From an uncultured Lachnospiraceae bacterium (lineage in GTDB: Bacteria > Bacillota > Clostridia > Lachnospirales > Lachnospiraceae): DNA of 64,000 nucleotides. Shown piece by piece: positions 1 through 9,105 of this stretch; position 1 is the first letter of the stretch, and each line of letters opens with the position of its first letter. A program made the position numbers and the translations under genes. The notes below the pieces were generated by a model that saw only the letters and a program-made list of their open reading frames with translations, was not told the DNA's origin and did no database searches. The DNA is taken from assembly GCA_910585905.1 (NCBI GenBank), contig CAJUID010000002.1, positions 124,001 to 188,000 of the forward strand, read 5' to 3'.

Positions 1-588
1 AACCATGTCTCAAAAGTCAATGAATCTATAAGCTCAATTGCTGCTGTTAGTGAAGAACTGAGCAGTTCTATGACGGAGATGGAGAATCAGTTAAAAGATA
101 GTGCTGGGTTTATGCGCAATGTTGGCCAGGAACTGCAACAGGAAGCTAAACCAGTCGTAAATATAGAGCAGACTTTGGATGAAGTAGTTAAGCAAATGGG
201 AGGAATGACGAAGGATGTATTTTATCATCTAGAAAACGAGGAATTTGCCCAATATATGAGCAATGCGATTTCTTCTCATCACACATGGCTTGGCAACCTC
301 AAAAAAATGGTTTACGGAAGAGCGATTGTGCCATTGCAGCTTGATTCTTCCAAATGTGGTTTCGGACACTTTTACTATGCTATGACACCAGATATTCCGG
401 GGGTTCTTCCAATTTGGGAAGCGCTTGGTGAGAAGCATCAGAAATTCCATAAATATGGTGCTGCTGTTACAAATGCCATTAACCGGCAGGCATATGAAGA
501 AGCAGAACAGATTTATAGGGAGGCAGAAAATTATTCGAAAGGTTTAATTGCAGACATGCAGAAAATACTGGATTTAACAAAGAAATAA
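1..588 (+). CDS. Methyl-accepting chemotaxis protein, C-terminal part with CZB domain (partial)
   Basis: The reading frame is open at the window edge, so the true start lies upstream. The first codons encode the end of a coiled-coil MCP signalling domain (VSKVNESISSIAAVSEELSS). The rest matches the chemoreceptor zinc-binding (CZB) domain: His residues in SSHHTWL, the CGFGHFYYAM Cys motif, and a later HQKFHKYG segment. These three His and the Cys form the zinc site in this family. CZB receptors respond to zinc- or oxidant-linked signals and feed the CheA/CheW kinase at the membrane or in the cytosol. Any transmembrane or ligand-binding part is outside the window. The family call is firm; the ligand is unknown. 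Confidence 0.88.
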   Translation, partial: NHVSKVNESISSIAAVSEELSSSMTEMENQLKDSAGFMRNVGQELQQEAKPVVNIEQTLDEVVKQMGGMTKDVFYHLENEEFAQYMSNAISSHHTWLGNLKKMVYGRAIVPLQLDSSKCGFGHFYYAMTPDIPGVLPIWEALGEKHQKFHKYGAAVTNAINRQAYEEAEQIYREAENYSKGLIADMQKILDLTKK

Positions 589-743
589 GACAGTAAATGC
601 ATGGATGAAACCACATACATACAATAGTTACATTAAAAAAGATATATTAAACTGTAATATTAGGGCATGGTGGAATTTACTGGTTTTGCAATTGATTTGC
701 AGGCCGTACAATTCCATCACGCTCTATTTTAGTTTTAAAGAGT

Positions 744-2393
744 TTACTTTCTTCCCATTTGAACTATATTGGTAGCTATTTTTTCACAGAACCTTACATC
801 GTGTTCTACGACAAGCATGGTAGGTTTTTGCTGTAAGAGAAGATTTTCAATCTGCATTCTTGAAAATACATCAATGTAGTTTAATGGTTCGTCCCACAGA
901 TACAAATGTGCCTGTGTAAGAAGGCTCGAAGCGATTAAAACTTTTTTCTTCTGTCCTTCGGAATACTCTTCCATATTTTTTGCAAACTGCTCTCTTCCAA
1001 GATCAAGTTGACGTAAAATTGCTTTTAAAAGACTTTCGTCCAGTCCCCGTTTCGCACAGAACTCTTTTAAATTACCCTTCAAAAAGGAGGTATCCTGGTT
1101 TATATAGGAGATAATCAAGCCACTTGCAACAGTAAGGTATCCCGTTTCTTCTATCTGGTTTTCACTAAAAACGTTGTCTTTGATACCAAACCCTAGAGTT
1201 TTGTTTTCCTGTCTGGTATCTGCTGTTTTTTGAATCTGTGCCAAAATCGCCTTTATAAAACTTGATTTTCCACAACCGTTTTCTCCACGCAGGAAAAGTC
1301 GTTCTCCCTGCCGTAATTCTAAGTTAAAATCATGGAAGATTTCATAAGCATTATTTTGCGGGATACCATTCTGTGTGCTGCAATCAGCAGTATGCTCTTC
1401 TTTTGGCGAGGCTCCTCGATAGGCAATCCCATATCCCTTTGCCGCGATCAGCACTTCCTTATGATGCTTTAAGGGCATTATTTTCAGCACTGCCGGATTT
1501 TCAATATCTTGCAGTAAACCTTCCTTCTGTGAAATCTCCTTTGTGATACGTTCTTCCAGCTGCTTTACGCGGCTTTGCATTTTTTTCGTCTTAGCTCCGA
1601 TATATGCCCTGGTGCCAATGCCGCGGTCATGATTTTTGATCGGGTCATAACCAATCTTAGTCTCTTCGTTTTTAACAGCCCAGTTTCTTGCCTGGTCAGC
1701 AGCTTTTTTAAGCCGCCTAATTTCCCTCTTATGTTTCTCGTTTTCATCTCGTTGAAAATGGTCCAGACGCTCCTTATTCATCTGCCAGGAAGAAAAATTA
1801 CCATTCTGTACTTCAATTGAATGGCGGTTTAGCACTAGTACATGGTCGATACATGCGTCCAGTAAATCTCGGTCATGGGAAACCAGTATAAATCCTTTTT
1901 TCTGCCCCAGATATTCCTTGACGATCTCCCTTGATTTCTGGTCTAAATGATTTGTCGGCTCATCAATCAGTAGAAAATAATTATCCCCTGCAAAAAGAAT
2001 GGCTAACAGTACCTTTGTCCGCTCCCCATGGCTTAGTGTTTCAAAAGGGCGGTATAGTACATCTGCTTCTAGATGCAGCTTCTCTAATTCACAGATGACT
2101 CGCCAAAGTTCACAATCTGTCCGAAGCTTATCTAAAAAATCACCGGCACATTGTTTCATCTGGTTTTCTGAAATCTGGTATGGAAAATATTCAAAGGCGG
2201 CCGGGGTACTGATGGTTCCCTGATATTCATACTTTCCCAATAATAGATTTAAAAAGGTCGTTTTTCCCTTTCCGTTTCTTCCGATAAAGCCTAATTTCCA
2301 ATCAGTATCAATTGAAAATGATACCTTCTCAAAAATATTGTCAAAACTGCCTTCATAACAAAAAGTAAGGTCTGATACATTTATTCTTGCCAT
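744..2393 (-). CDS. ABC-F family ribosomal protection ATPase, Lsa/CplR-like
   Basis: Soluble protein of 549 residues with two ABC ATPase domains and no membrane segments, as expected for ABC-F. Domain 1 has Walker A GRNGKGKTT, signature LSHGERTKVLL and Walker B LLIDEPTNHLD. Domain 2 has GENGCGKSS, signature YSEGQKKKVLIA and LYLWDEPLNYID. The charged interdomain linker (about residues 215-300) is where antibiotic-resistance ABC-F proteins reach into the peptidyl-transferase centre. Similarity to Lsa-type proteins suggests protection against lincosamides, pleuromutilins or streptogramin A; that specificity is inference. The start has a good ribosome site (GGAGGG, 6 nt spacing). The gene stands alone, convergent with the chemoreceptor. 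Confidence 0.85.
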   Translation of the reverse strand: MARINVSDLTFCYEGSFDNIFEKVSFSIDTDWKLGFIGRNGKGKTTFLNLLLGKYEYQGTISTPAAFEYFPYQISENQMKQCAGDFLDKLRTDCELWRVICELEKLHLEADVLYRPFETLSHGERTKVLLAILFAGDNYFLLIDEPTNHLDQKSREIVKEYLGQKKGFILVSHDRDLLDACIDHVLVLNRHSIEVQNGNFSSWQMNKERLDHFQRDENEKHKREIRRLKKAADQARNWAVKNEETKIGYDPIKNHDRGIGTRAYIGAKTKKMQSRVKQLEERITKEISQKEGLLQDIENPAVLKIMPLKHHKEVLIAAKGYGIAYRGASPKEEHTADCSTQNGIPQNNAYEIFHDFNLELRQGERLFLRGENGCGKSSFIKAILAQIQKTADTRQENKTLGFGIKDNVFSENQIEETGYLTVASGLIISYINQDTSFLKGNLKEFCAKRGLDESLLKAILRQLDLGREQFAKNMEEYSEGQKKKVLIASSLLTQAHLYLWDEPLNYIDVFSRMQIENLLLQQKPTMLVVEHDVRFCEKIATNIVQMGRK

Positions 2394-3124
2394 TCACATC
2401 CCTCCATTCCATGGGTGTTTCAAAATGATAAAGCACTATTGTTGCAAAAATGATTAGTGTTCCTTGGCAATTGTTCTGCAAAAAGTTTCTGATACAACAA
2501 AAAAGAACCATCTGTTGCCAAATGATTCTGAATTTTATTTCTATATCCAATATCCTGTTGCTTTTAGTATTGCAAAACAGGAAAAGAATGCCGGATACAG
2601 TATTTTCCCATTACACAAATATGTGCGGGAAAGGGCACTGTATATATGGTATTCCGCCTACGATATGAAATTATCAGGCAGATACCACATTAGTGCGGCG
2701 TTCTTATCATATTATAAAGGGCATGAGAAATATAATCCACTTTTGGCATCACAAATACAAAATATGGCTCTCCATATTTTGTACAATTCTATTCTTTCAG
2801 AAATAAAATCCTGCGGGATTTCATAGCCGAAGAACTATATGTGCATGTTTCAAAAGAAGATTATCTCCTCATGTTACCACCCCTCTCGTTTCTTTTCCAA
2901 TAACGAATGTAGTTTAATTCGTTTAATATTCATTACTTTAGTATACATACACTACAGCAGGCAAAACTTACCTGCTGTTAATTGATTTTCTCATTATAAA
3001 ATGTTTTGGGGGCTTTGTCAAATATTATTTTCAACTTCAATCTGAGACAAACTGTATAAAATATGATATACTGTAACGGCGAAGGCAGTTCTGCCGCATA
3101 AGGGATGAAGGAGAGTCAGGACAC
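2394..3124. other. Intergenic stretch between ABC-F and Nudix genes
   Basis: About 730 bases separate these divergent genes. A 120-codon open frame on the plus strand (2464-2826) has no clear ribosome site and no recognised similarity, and could be a decayed gene. A hairpin with arms ACAGCAGG (2954) and CCTGCTGT (2971) followed by TAATTGATTTT resembles a weak plus-strand terminator. The 5' leader of the ABC-F gene lies at the left end; leaders of such genes often hold attenuators, but no clear terminator hairpin was seen there. Confidence 0.4.
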
Positions 3125-3622
3125 ATGGAATTATGGGATATTTATGATAAAGATAAAAAACGGACAGGACGTACGATGAAGAGGGATGATTGGCATATGA
3201 AAGAGGGAGACTATCATCTATCTGTTTTGGGCGTTATTATGCGGCCTGATGGAAAGTTTTTGATTACCCGCAGGGCGGAGGATAAGGGTTGGGCACCCGG
3301 CTGGTGGGAGGTGTCAGGTGGTGCAGCTTTGGCGGGAGAGGATTCTTTTGATGCAGTTCTAAGAGAAATAAATGAAGAGACAGGACTTGACGTGTCGGGA
3401 TGTGAAGGAGGTTTGCTCTTTTCTTATCACCGGGAGAATCCAGGCGATAATTATTTCGTTGATGTCTATCGTTTTTTGGTGGATTTTACAGAAGAAGACG
3501 TAATTTTGCAGGAAGAGGAAACTTCCGAATATATGATCGCAGATTTAAAACAGATTGATGTGTTAGGCAATCAGGGGATTTTTTTGCATTACAATAGCAT
3601 TAAGGGGGCCTTTGTGATTTAA
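3125..3622 (+). CDS. Nudix hydrolase
   Basis: Protein of 165 residues with a complete Nudix box: G-x5-E, seven residues, then REINEETG (about residues 66-88). It binds the divalent metal used to hydrolyse nucleoside diphosphates linked to another moiety. The N-terminal WDIYDKDKKRTGRT segment resembles the isopentenyl-diphosphate-isomerase-like subgroup, which often acts on small pyrophosphates, but the substrate cannot be told. GGAGAG sits about 7 nt before the ATG. A MarR regulator follows after a short gap, so the two probably form an operon. Usual length for the family. Confidence 0.85.
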   Translation: MELWDIYDKDKKRTGRTMKRDDWHMKEGDYHLSVLGVIMRPDGKFLITRRAEDKGWAPGWWEVSGGAALAGEDSFDAVLREINEETGLDVSGCEGGLLFSYHRENPGDNYFVDVYRFLVDFTEEDVILQEEETSEYMIADLKQIDVLGNQGIFLHYNSIKGAFVI

Positions 3623-3656
3623 GATGCAAAAGGGCAAAAACAGGGAGGTTTCTAAA

Positions 3657-4076
3657 ATGTCGGCAGTAAGTCAGGGAGAAGAATTATATAATCTATTGGC
3701 GGAACTGATCAACCAAAAAATAAACCGTACGGTTTTAGATAGCATCCGCGGTGAATATGGTGTCCTGCGCCATTTGTTGGATGTGGAAGATAAGATTAGC
3801 GCTGGGATGCTTACAGAACGGCTTCATGTTGTACCAGGCAGGATGACCGATATCTTAAATAGTTTGGAGAAAAAGGGGCTGATCAAGCGGTATAGAGATG
3901 AGGAGGATAAACGTCGGGTCAATGTGCGGATAACGGATGCGGGAAAAAGGGAAGTAAAAGAAAAGCGGAAATATATCAGCAAGGAATACCAGGGAATGTT
4001 TCAAATTCTTGGAGAAGAAAATACAAAAGAATTAATCCGGCTGTTAAGGATTGTATTAGGAACTGTCAAGAAATAG
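3657..4076 (+). CDS. MarR family transcriptional regulator
   Basis: Winged-helix DNA-binding protein of about 139 residues. The segment LTERLHVVPGRMTDILNSLEKKGLIKRYRD is the recognition region of MarR proteins and EEDKRRVNVRITDAGKR is the wing. The frame opens at 3624 but has no ribosome site there. The ATG at 3657 follows AGGGAGG at proper spacing and is preferred. It lies 34 bp downstream of the Nudix gene and is probably cotranscribed with it. The effector is unknown; MarR proteins often sense phenolics, drugs or oxidants. Confidence 0.85.
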   Translation: MSAVSQGEELYNLLAELINQKINRTVLDSIRGEYGVLRHLLDVEDKISAGMLTERLHVVPGRMTDILNSLEKKGLIKRYRDEEDKRRVNVRITDAGKREVKEKRKYISKEYQGMFQILGEENTKELIRLLRIVLGTVKK

Positions 4077-4137
4077 TGGCGGATGCCGTCTTTTTCTTGT
4101 ATAATATGATTGACTAGGGAAAGGAGATGTGAATGAT

Positions 4138-4599
4138 ATGACTGGCGGTTTAGGAATGAATGTAGGGGCGTCTGTACGGACAATTTCACAGGCGAGGGAT
4201 GCAGGTTATGACAATGGCGAAATTAAACAGATGACCCGAAGTGGAAAAATTGAATGTGAAACTTGTCAAAACAGGAAATATCAGGATGGTTCGGATGAAA
4301 TGGTATCGTTTAAGGCACCAGGGCATATTTCCCCTCAGGCATCTGCTTCTGCTGTAATGTCCCATGAACAGGAGCATGTAAGCAATGCGTATGATGAGGC
4401 CAGCCGGAAGGATGGTGAAGTAGTGCAGGCAAGCGTTAGCCTTCAAACGGCAACCTGTCCAGAATGCGGCAGGACATATGTATCTGGCGGAGAGACAACT
4501 ACACAGATTAAATATCATGAAGACAATCCATATGCAAAAGGTTTTAAGACCGCAGATTCATCTGTAGTGGCAGGGAGAAATCTAAGCTTAGAGGTTTAA
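4138..4599 (+). CDS. Putative zinc metalloprotease-like protein with HExxH motif
   Basis: Protein of about 153 residues with an HExxH motif (HEQEH, near residue 80) flanked by two Cys pairs, CETC and CPEC, that could bind a structural zinc. It resembles SprA-related or putative metalloprotease proteins found in clostridia and proteobacteria, whose function is not established. No signal peptide or transmembrane helix is seen. The frame also opens at a GTG (4129), but that codon touches the AAGGAG ribosome site; the ATG at 4138 is 11 nt from it and is the better start. The gene ends in a clear terminator. Confidence 0.65.
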   Translation: MTGGLGMNVGASVRTISQARDAGYDNGEIKQMTRSGKIECETCQNRKYQDGSDEMVSFKAPGHISPQASASAVMSHEQEHVSNAYDEASRKDGEVVQASVSLQTATCPECGRTYVSGGETTTQIKYHEDNPYAKGFKTADSSVVAGRNLSLEV

Positions 4600-4617
4600 T
4601 TTTTACTTTACAAAAAA

Positions 4618-4662
4618 TATACCATTCTGATAGGGTTTCTATTTCAGGATGGTATGTTTTTT
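4618..4662 (+). terminator. Rho-independent terminator of the HExxH gene
   Basis: Arms ATACCAT-CTGA and TCAG-ATGGTAT with one mismatch surround a 13-nt loop and are followed by a T-rich run. It lies about 20 bp after the stop codon. Confidence 0.75.
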
Positions 4663-4785
4663 AGCATATAGTATCTCTTAATTAGCATAAGTAAGACAAA
4701 AGCTGCTGGTTTTATACATGATGTTTAGAATGGCTGTGAAATAGTAATAAGAGATAATATGCCTAATTTCTGGCTAAAAATATAC

Positions 4786-4926
4786 TTGCAAAATGTAAAA
4801 TAGTCTGTTACTATTATTAATGTGGCTGCAGCTTGGGAAAGCTATCTGGCGGCATATGCCGGTTCCACACCAGCAAATTTATAATGCCTAGAACAAACTT
4901 CCAATTTTTATAGGAAGTTTTTTTGA
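4786..4926 (+). promoter_or_regulatory. Promoter and structured leader with intrinsic terminator before the MATE gene
   Basis: A promoter reads TTGCAA (4786), 17 bp, TACTAT (4809). The predicted RNA then folds as a compact junction: GTGG (from 4822) pairs with CCAC (4865), enclosing AGCTTGGGAAAGCT and CGGCATATGCCG hairpins. A classical terminator follows: ACTTCC, a short loop, GGAAGT and seven T. The layout of aptamer-like fold, terminator, then gene is that of a riboswitch or attenuator. It does not match any riboswitch consensus that I can recall. A further hairpin, AGAATC to GATTCT, lies at about 4960-4993 close to the gene start. Confidence 0.55.
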
Positions 4927-5058
4927 TGTGGATTCGTTAGGTAATATATGCAGCTATAGAGAATCTACTGCGACGCGCTGCAGCGGGATTCTTTCTAAAA
5001 AATGCAGTATTCCACAATTCATTTTAGGACAAGCAGCGCAGAAAAGAGGTTATTACAT

Positions 5059-6414
5059 ATGAAAGATAAAACAGTAGAAATTTTTGAAGATGCACCTGTA
5101 CCAAAAGCTGTCTTTGTAAATATTATTCCGTCTGTAATCAGTATGCTGATGGTATTAATTTACAATTTGGCGGATACTTTTTTTATAGGGCAGACAAAAA
5201 ATGCATATATGGTAGCTGCTGTATCATTAGCGACCCCGGCATTTTTATTTTTTATGGCAGTTGGCATGCTATTTGGTATTGGAGGAACTTCGCTGATATC
5301 CAGAATGCTTGGAGAGGGAAGGCGCGAGGATGCAAAACATGCCTGTGCTTTCTGTTTTTGGACTGGGACGGCAGTTGGCATAATCGGCATGGCAGTGATT
5401 CTTTTGGCCATTGACCCGGTAGCCAGGCTGGTAGGAGCTACCCCGGATACTATGGTTTATGTCAGGCAATATCTTATGATTGTTGCAATCGGCGTACCGT
5501 TCTTAGTTATCGGCAATATTTTTAGTACGATTATCCGTGCGGAGGGTAAAGCAAATAAAGCAATGGCAGGCATGATTCTGGGCAATATAGCTAATATTGT
5601 TTTAGACCCAGTTATGATTCTGCTTTTTGGGTGGAATGTAGCAGGTGCCGCAATCGCTACGGTGATTGGAAATGTACTGAGTGCTGTGTTTTATATTTTT
5701 CATTTTCTTAGCGGAAATTCTATTCTTACGATACATCCAAAGTATTACCGCGCAGGAAAAGGAATTGCCGCCGGAGTATTCTCTATTGGAATTCCGGCAT
5801 CGCTCAACAGTATTTTGATGAGTACCTCAAATGTGCTGGTCAATAAATTAATGGTTCATTATGGTGATATGGCAGTTGCCGGGCTTGGTGTTGCCATGAA
5901 AGTAAATATGGTTGCTGTAATGTTACTTATCGGTGTGGGCACTGGCATCCAGCCACTTCTCGGCTATAACTTTGGTTCTGGCAATAAGAAACGCTTTCTT
6001 GGGATTCTTCGGTTTTCGCTGCTTCTGGCAATCGCACTGAGTCTTGTTATGACGATTCTATGCTATCTTGGGGCAGGCCCGATGGTAAATGCGTTTTTGG
6101 AGCAGCAGGATGCCTATGAATTTGGCATGAAATTTGCGAGGACTCTCATTCTCTCTGGGCCAATCCTTGGAGTTCTCTTTGTCATGATCAACACAATCCA
6201 GTCCATGGGAGCTGCAATTCCTTCCTTAATACTCTCGATTAGCCGTCAGGGATTGCTGTATATCCCGGTACTGTTTGTGTTTGACAAGGTATTTGCATCT
6301 GAGAAAATGCTGGTTATGGCTCAGCCAGTGACAGATTATCTTGCGGTAATTTTGTCTATCATACTTGGTATTTTCGCTTTCGGAAGATATTTTGAAGAGC
6401 GGAAACTGCAATAA
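5059..6414 (+). CDS. MATE family multidrug/Na+ antiporter
   Basis: Polytopic membrane protein of about 451 residues with twelve predicted helices in two halves, as in MATE (NorM/DinF) exporters. Typical MATE segments are visible, such as YNLADTFFIGQ in helix 1 and GVGTGIQPLLGYNFGSGN in the second half. It should exchange Na+ or H+ for cationic drugs or metabolites. The ATG at 5059 follows AAGAGG at 9 nt; an upstream ATG at 5002 lacks such a site. Expression is likely controlled by the terminator-bearing leader upstream. The 3' end overlaps the convergent YfhO gene by 56 bp. Confidence 0.88.
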   Translation: MKDKTVEIFEDAPVPKAVFVNIIPSVISMLMVLIYNLADTFFIGQTKNAYMVAAVSLATPAFLFFMAVGMLFGIGGTSLISRMLGEGRREDAKHACAFCFWTGTAVGIIGMAVILLAIDPVARLVGATPDTMVYVRQYLMIVAIGVPFLVIGNIFSTIIRAEGKANKAMAGMILGNIANIVLDPVMILLFGWNVAGAAIATVIGNVLSAVFYIFHFLSGNSILTIHPKYYRAGKGIAAGVFSIGIPASLNSILMSTSNVLVNKLMVHYGDMAVAGLGVAMKVNMVAVMLLIGVGTGIQPLLGYNFGSGNKKRFLGILRFSLLLAIALSLVMTILCYLGAGPMVNAFLEQQDAYEFGMKFARTLILSGPILGVLFVMINTIQSMGAAIPSLILSISRQGLLYIPVLFVFDKVFASEKMLVMAQPVTDYLAVILSIILGIFAFGRYFEERKLQ

Positions 6415-8998
6415 GGGTAACTATCCCTGCCAGTGTAAGCATAAGGCCAGCCTTTTTGCCGGGAGCGTGGTAAATGAGCTGTACCATATGCTTTCCGGCG
6501 GGGATTTTTGCTCCCATAAATGCAGTATTTACTTTTAGTGAGTCAATCTCCTTTCCGTCTAAATAAATCTTAAAATTCTCGTCATATGGAAAACTGGTAA
6601 TCAGATAACCAGTTTCTTCTGCCGTTACATTTCCGGCAATGCTGTTATCTAATTTTTGCCCTCTCTCTATGTCGACTGGGTTTTGATAGAGGGATAGATT
6701 CTGAAACGATTTTAGATTTCCCACAAAGGCTTTTATATTGGCAATTCGGTAACTACCCGCGCTAAATTCGATGGAAATATTGTTTTGGCCTGTTTCCTTT
6801 GAAATCATAAATGTAAAATTAGTGTTTTGGTTTGCATATTCATGCGAAATAGCTGTAAGACGGTTCGTCTGCTCATTGACCCGGATATGCATATCACTGT
6901 CTGGTTTTTTGTTATCTACATCAAAAATTAGCGCAAAAAGGTTGGTTTCTTTGTGGGCTACACCGTTAATTATAATTTCTGTTTTTGAATCTTCTTTTGC
7001 CGTCACCTCATAACCATCCGAGGTCTTTTTTATAGTAAGCTCTGGTGTTTTACATTCTGGTATCTCAATATCACATTCTTCCATTTGCTGTATATCCAAG
7101 GCAGCATTTGTACTTTCGGAGGCTTCTCCATCGGGTACAACGGCATATTGGAGCAACGCTGTCTGATTTGTTGGGAAAGCATGCATCTTATATTGTTTTT
7201 CTGATATAACCTGGTTTGTCACATACAGAATAGGAGCTGCGGATGGATTTGTAAGAATATTGTTCTCTCCAGTCGGTTTATAACCTGCTGCATTTCCTTG
7301 ATGCAACAGATATTTTACGCCCATAAACTGTAAAAAACAGGGATTATCGGTTGCAGACTGCATCATATTGTTGCGAAATGGCTCATTTAGTGCATAGGTA
7401 TCTTTTCGGAAGCTCCAATACTCTTTATTGTAGCAGGATGAATACATGGATGTGATATTCTGGCGGATGTCGGCAAGCCGATTTACATTATTATGATTTG
7501 TCATTCCATCACTGACTACCTCCATCCGGTAAAAGGAATTATCTCGTTCCAGTATGTTTTTTAATGCATTATTTTTCTGAATGTCTACTACATTTTTATA
7601 TTCCTCGGTTGGAACCATTCGCTCTCTTTCCGAGTTCATTTGCTTATCAAAGGCAAAAAGGGATATACAGGCAGCGAGAAGTACGGGAACCATGTAAATT
7701 GTATTTTCTTGGCCGGAAAGTGAAGATTGCTCTGGTTTATTTATCCTTTTTCTGATTTCCGCTGCAAGGAAGGATAAGACATAACACAATAGTGCAATTG
7801 AAAAATCTGCCCACGCAATCGGAATATAAGCTTCAAAATCAGGAACCTTTGCCGAGAGATAGATTAAAGTGCCAGTTAAAGCCCATGGTAAAAGTCCAGA
7901 AAAAAAACGCTGATGTTTTATAGATATATATCTTCCACATTGGAGGCATACAAGTGGAACGAATGGAATAAACACCTTCTGTTTATCGTATAATCCGCCA
8001 TTTAGCAGAAATCCAATGGCAGGTACAGAAAGTAGGATGGCAAGGGCAGAAGGAAGTATGCGCTCCTGCCATTTGGCTGCACAGAAAATCCCACTTAAGA
8101 TTGCAACGACCGCCAGTACTGTAAGACCCATTCCATATGGAGTATACAGTATTTTCAAAGGTGCAAAGGAAATAATAGAAGATAGCTGCTCTTTCGCTGC
8201 ATTTTCCTGGCGGCTGGAAAATATTGAGACAGCTGCAGGCACTAGGAGAATTCCACAAAGAAGCACTCCCTGCAGTAAAATTCCAGTATAGCAGAGCCCT
8301 TTTTTTAATACAGATATAAAAGACACTTGCTCCGTGATCAGAAAATATTCAGATAATGCATAGAGGCATAGCGCTAACATTCCTCCAATGCTGAAATAGA
8401 AACTGGTGAGAATCATCCCAACTGTTCCCAAAAGCAGACATCCTTTTTTTTGCTTTTTTAGATATAAATCCGTTCCAATCAGGGACAGGCATAGAAATGG
8501 CATATAATTGATAAACATCAGTTGGTTATAGGATTGGTAAACCATAGATGCTGCAAGAGCAAATAGGAGGGCTGTCCCAAAGCGGGCAGTGCCAGTTATT
8601 TTCTTGCATCTTAAAAAACGATAAAACAGAAGAACAGAGATAATATAACTTAAAATACTGCTTCCCATAATATAATAGTCCATCCTGATAAATGGAAGGG
8701 CAAAGGAGAATAATATAACCGGACTGAAAAGTCCATAATAAGAGAGATGGTAAATATTTTGCCCAGCGCCTATATTCCAAGCATAATCTGGAAACAGGTT
8801 ACCTGTTTCGTAAAAGCGCTTCCGAAAATAATCAGGAATAACACTATGCTGGTTAATCCAGTCTATTTTTGAGCCAAAAATGCCATATTGCAGGACAAAC
8901 AACCAGCAAAACGCTATACATGCAATAGTTAAGATAATGTATGGCAACGCCCTCTGTAATCTGTTGGCAAGCCGTGAATTTCTGTGAAAGGTATCCAT
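6359..8998 (-). CDS. yfhO: YfhO family membrane protein (putative glycosyltransferase of envelope polymers)
   Basis: Large membrane protein of about 879 residues. The N-terminal half has about a dozen helices, followed by a soluble outer domain with substrate-like loops (FYRMEVVSDGMTN), and a final helix near the C-terminus (LMLTLAGIVTLIAVSAL). This is the YfhO/PF09586 layout, a GT-C-like fold. In Bacillus and Listeria, YfhO with the GT2 enzyme CsbB/GtlA adds sugar to lipoteichoic acid, and the GT2 gene lies just upstream here, so the same role is inferred. The ATG at 8998 follows GAGGGG; the frame also opens 21 bp earlier at a GTG. The 3' end overlaps the MATE gene. Confidence 0.82.
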   Translation of the reverse strand: MDTFHRNSRLANRLQRALPYIILTIACIAFCWLFVLQYGIFGSKIDWINQHSVIPDYFRKRFYETGNLFPDYAWNIGAGQNIYHLSYYGLFSPVILFSFALPFIRMDYYIMGSSILSYIISVLLFYRFLRCKKITGTARFGTALLFALAASMVYQSYNQLMFINYMPFLCLSLIGTDLYLKKQKKGCLLLGTVGMILTSFYFSIGGMLALCLYALSEYFLITEQVSFISVLKKGLCYTGILLQGVLLCGILLVPAAVSIFSSRQENAAKEQLSSIISFAPLKILYTPYGMGLTVLAVVAILSGIFCAAKWQERILPSALAILLSVPAIGFLLNGGLYDKQKVFIPFVPLVCLQCGRYISIKHQRFFSGLLPWALTGTLIYLSAKVPDFEAYIPIAWADFSIALLCYVLSFLAAEIRKRINKPEQSSLSGQENTIYMVPVLLAACISLFAFDKQMNSERERMVPTEEYKNVVDIQKNNALKNILERDNSFYRMEVVSDGMTNHNNVNRLADIRQNITSMYSSCYNKEYWSFRKDTYALNEPFRNNMMQSATDNPCFLQFMGVKYLLHQGNAAGYKPTGENNILTNPSAAPILYVTNQVISEKQYKMHAFPTNQTALLQYAVVPDGEASESTNAALDIQQMEECDIEIPECKTPELTIKKTSDGYEVTAKEDSKTEIIINGVAHKETNLFALIFDVDNKKPDSDMHIRVNEQTNRLTAISHEYANQNTNFTFMISKETGQNNISIEFSAGSYRIANIKAFVGNLKSFQNLSLYQNPVDIERGQKLDNSIAGNVTAEETGYLITSFPYDENFKIYLDGKEIDSLKVNTAFMGAKIPAGKHMVQLIYHAPGKKAGLMLTLAGIVTLIAVSALQNIFRKRKYQV

Positions 8999-9105
8999 AA
9001 TTCCCCTCTTTTCCTCCACGCAAAATAAGCGGGATAGGTATGTAAAAAAATATATGTATTTCTTAAGAGCTGAAAATCAATCTTTTTACAATTCCTTAGT
9101 ATCAC

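Noticed and set aside
2464..2826. 120-codon open frame between ABC-F and Nudix genes
   Set aside because: No ribosome site, no recognised motif and AT-rich drift; described only in the gap entry.
4820..4926. Assignment of the first MATE leader to a known guanidine, c-di-GMP or preQ1 riboswitch
   Set aside because: None of the conserved sequence blocks of these classes that I can recall is present, so only a generic structured leader is claimed.
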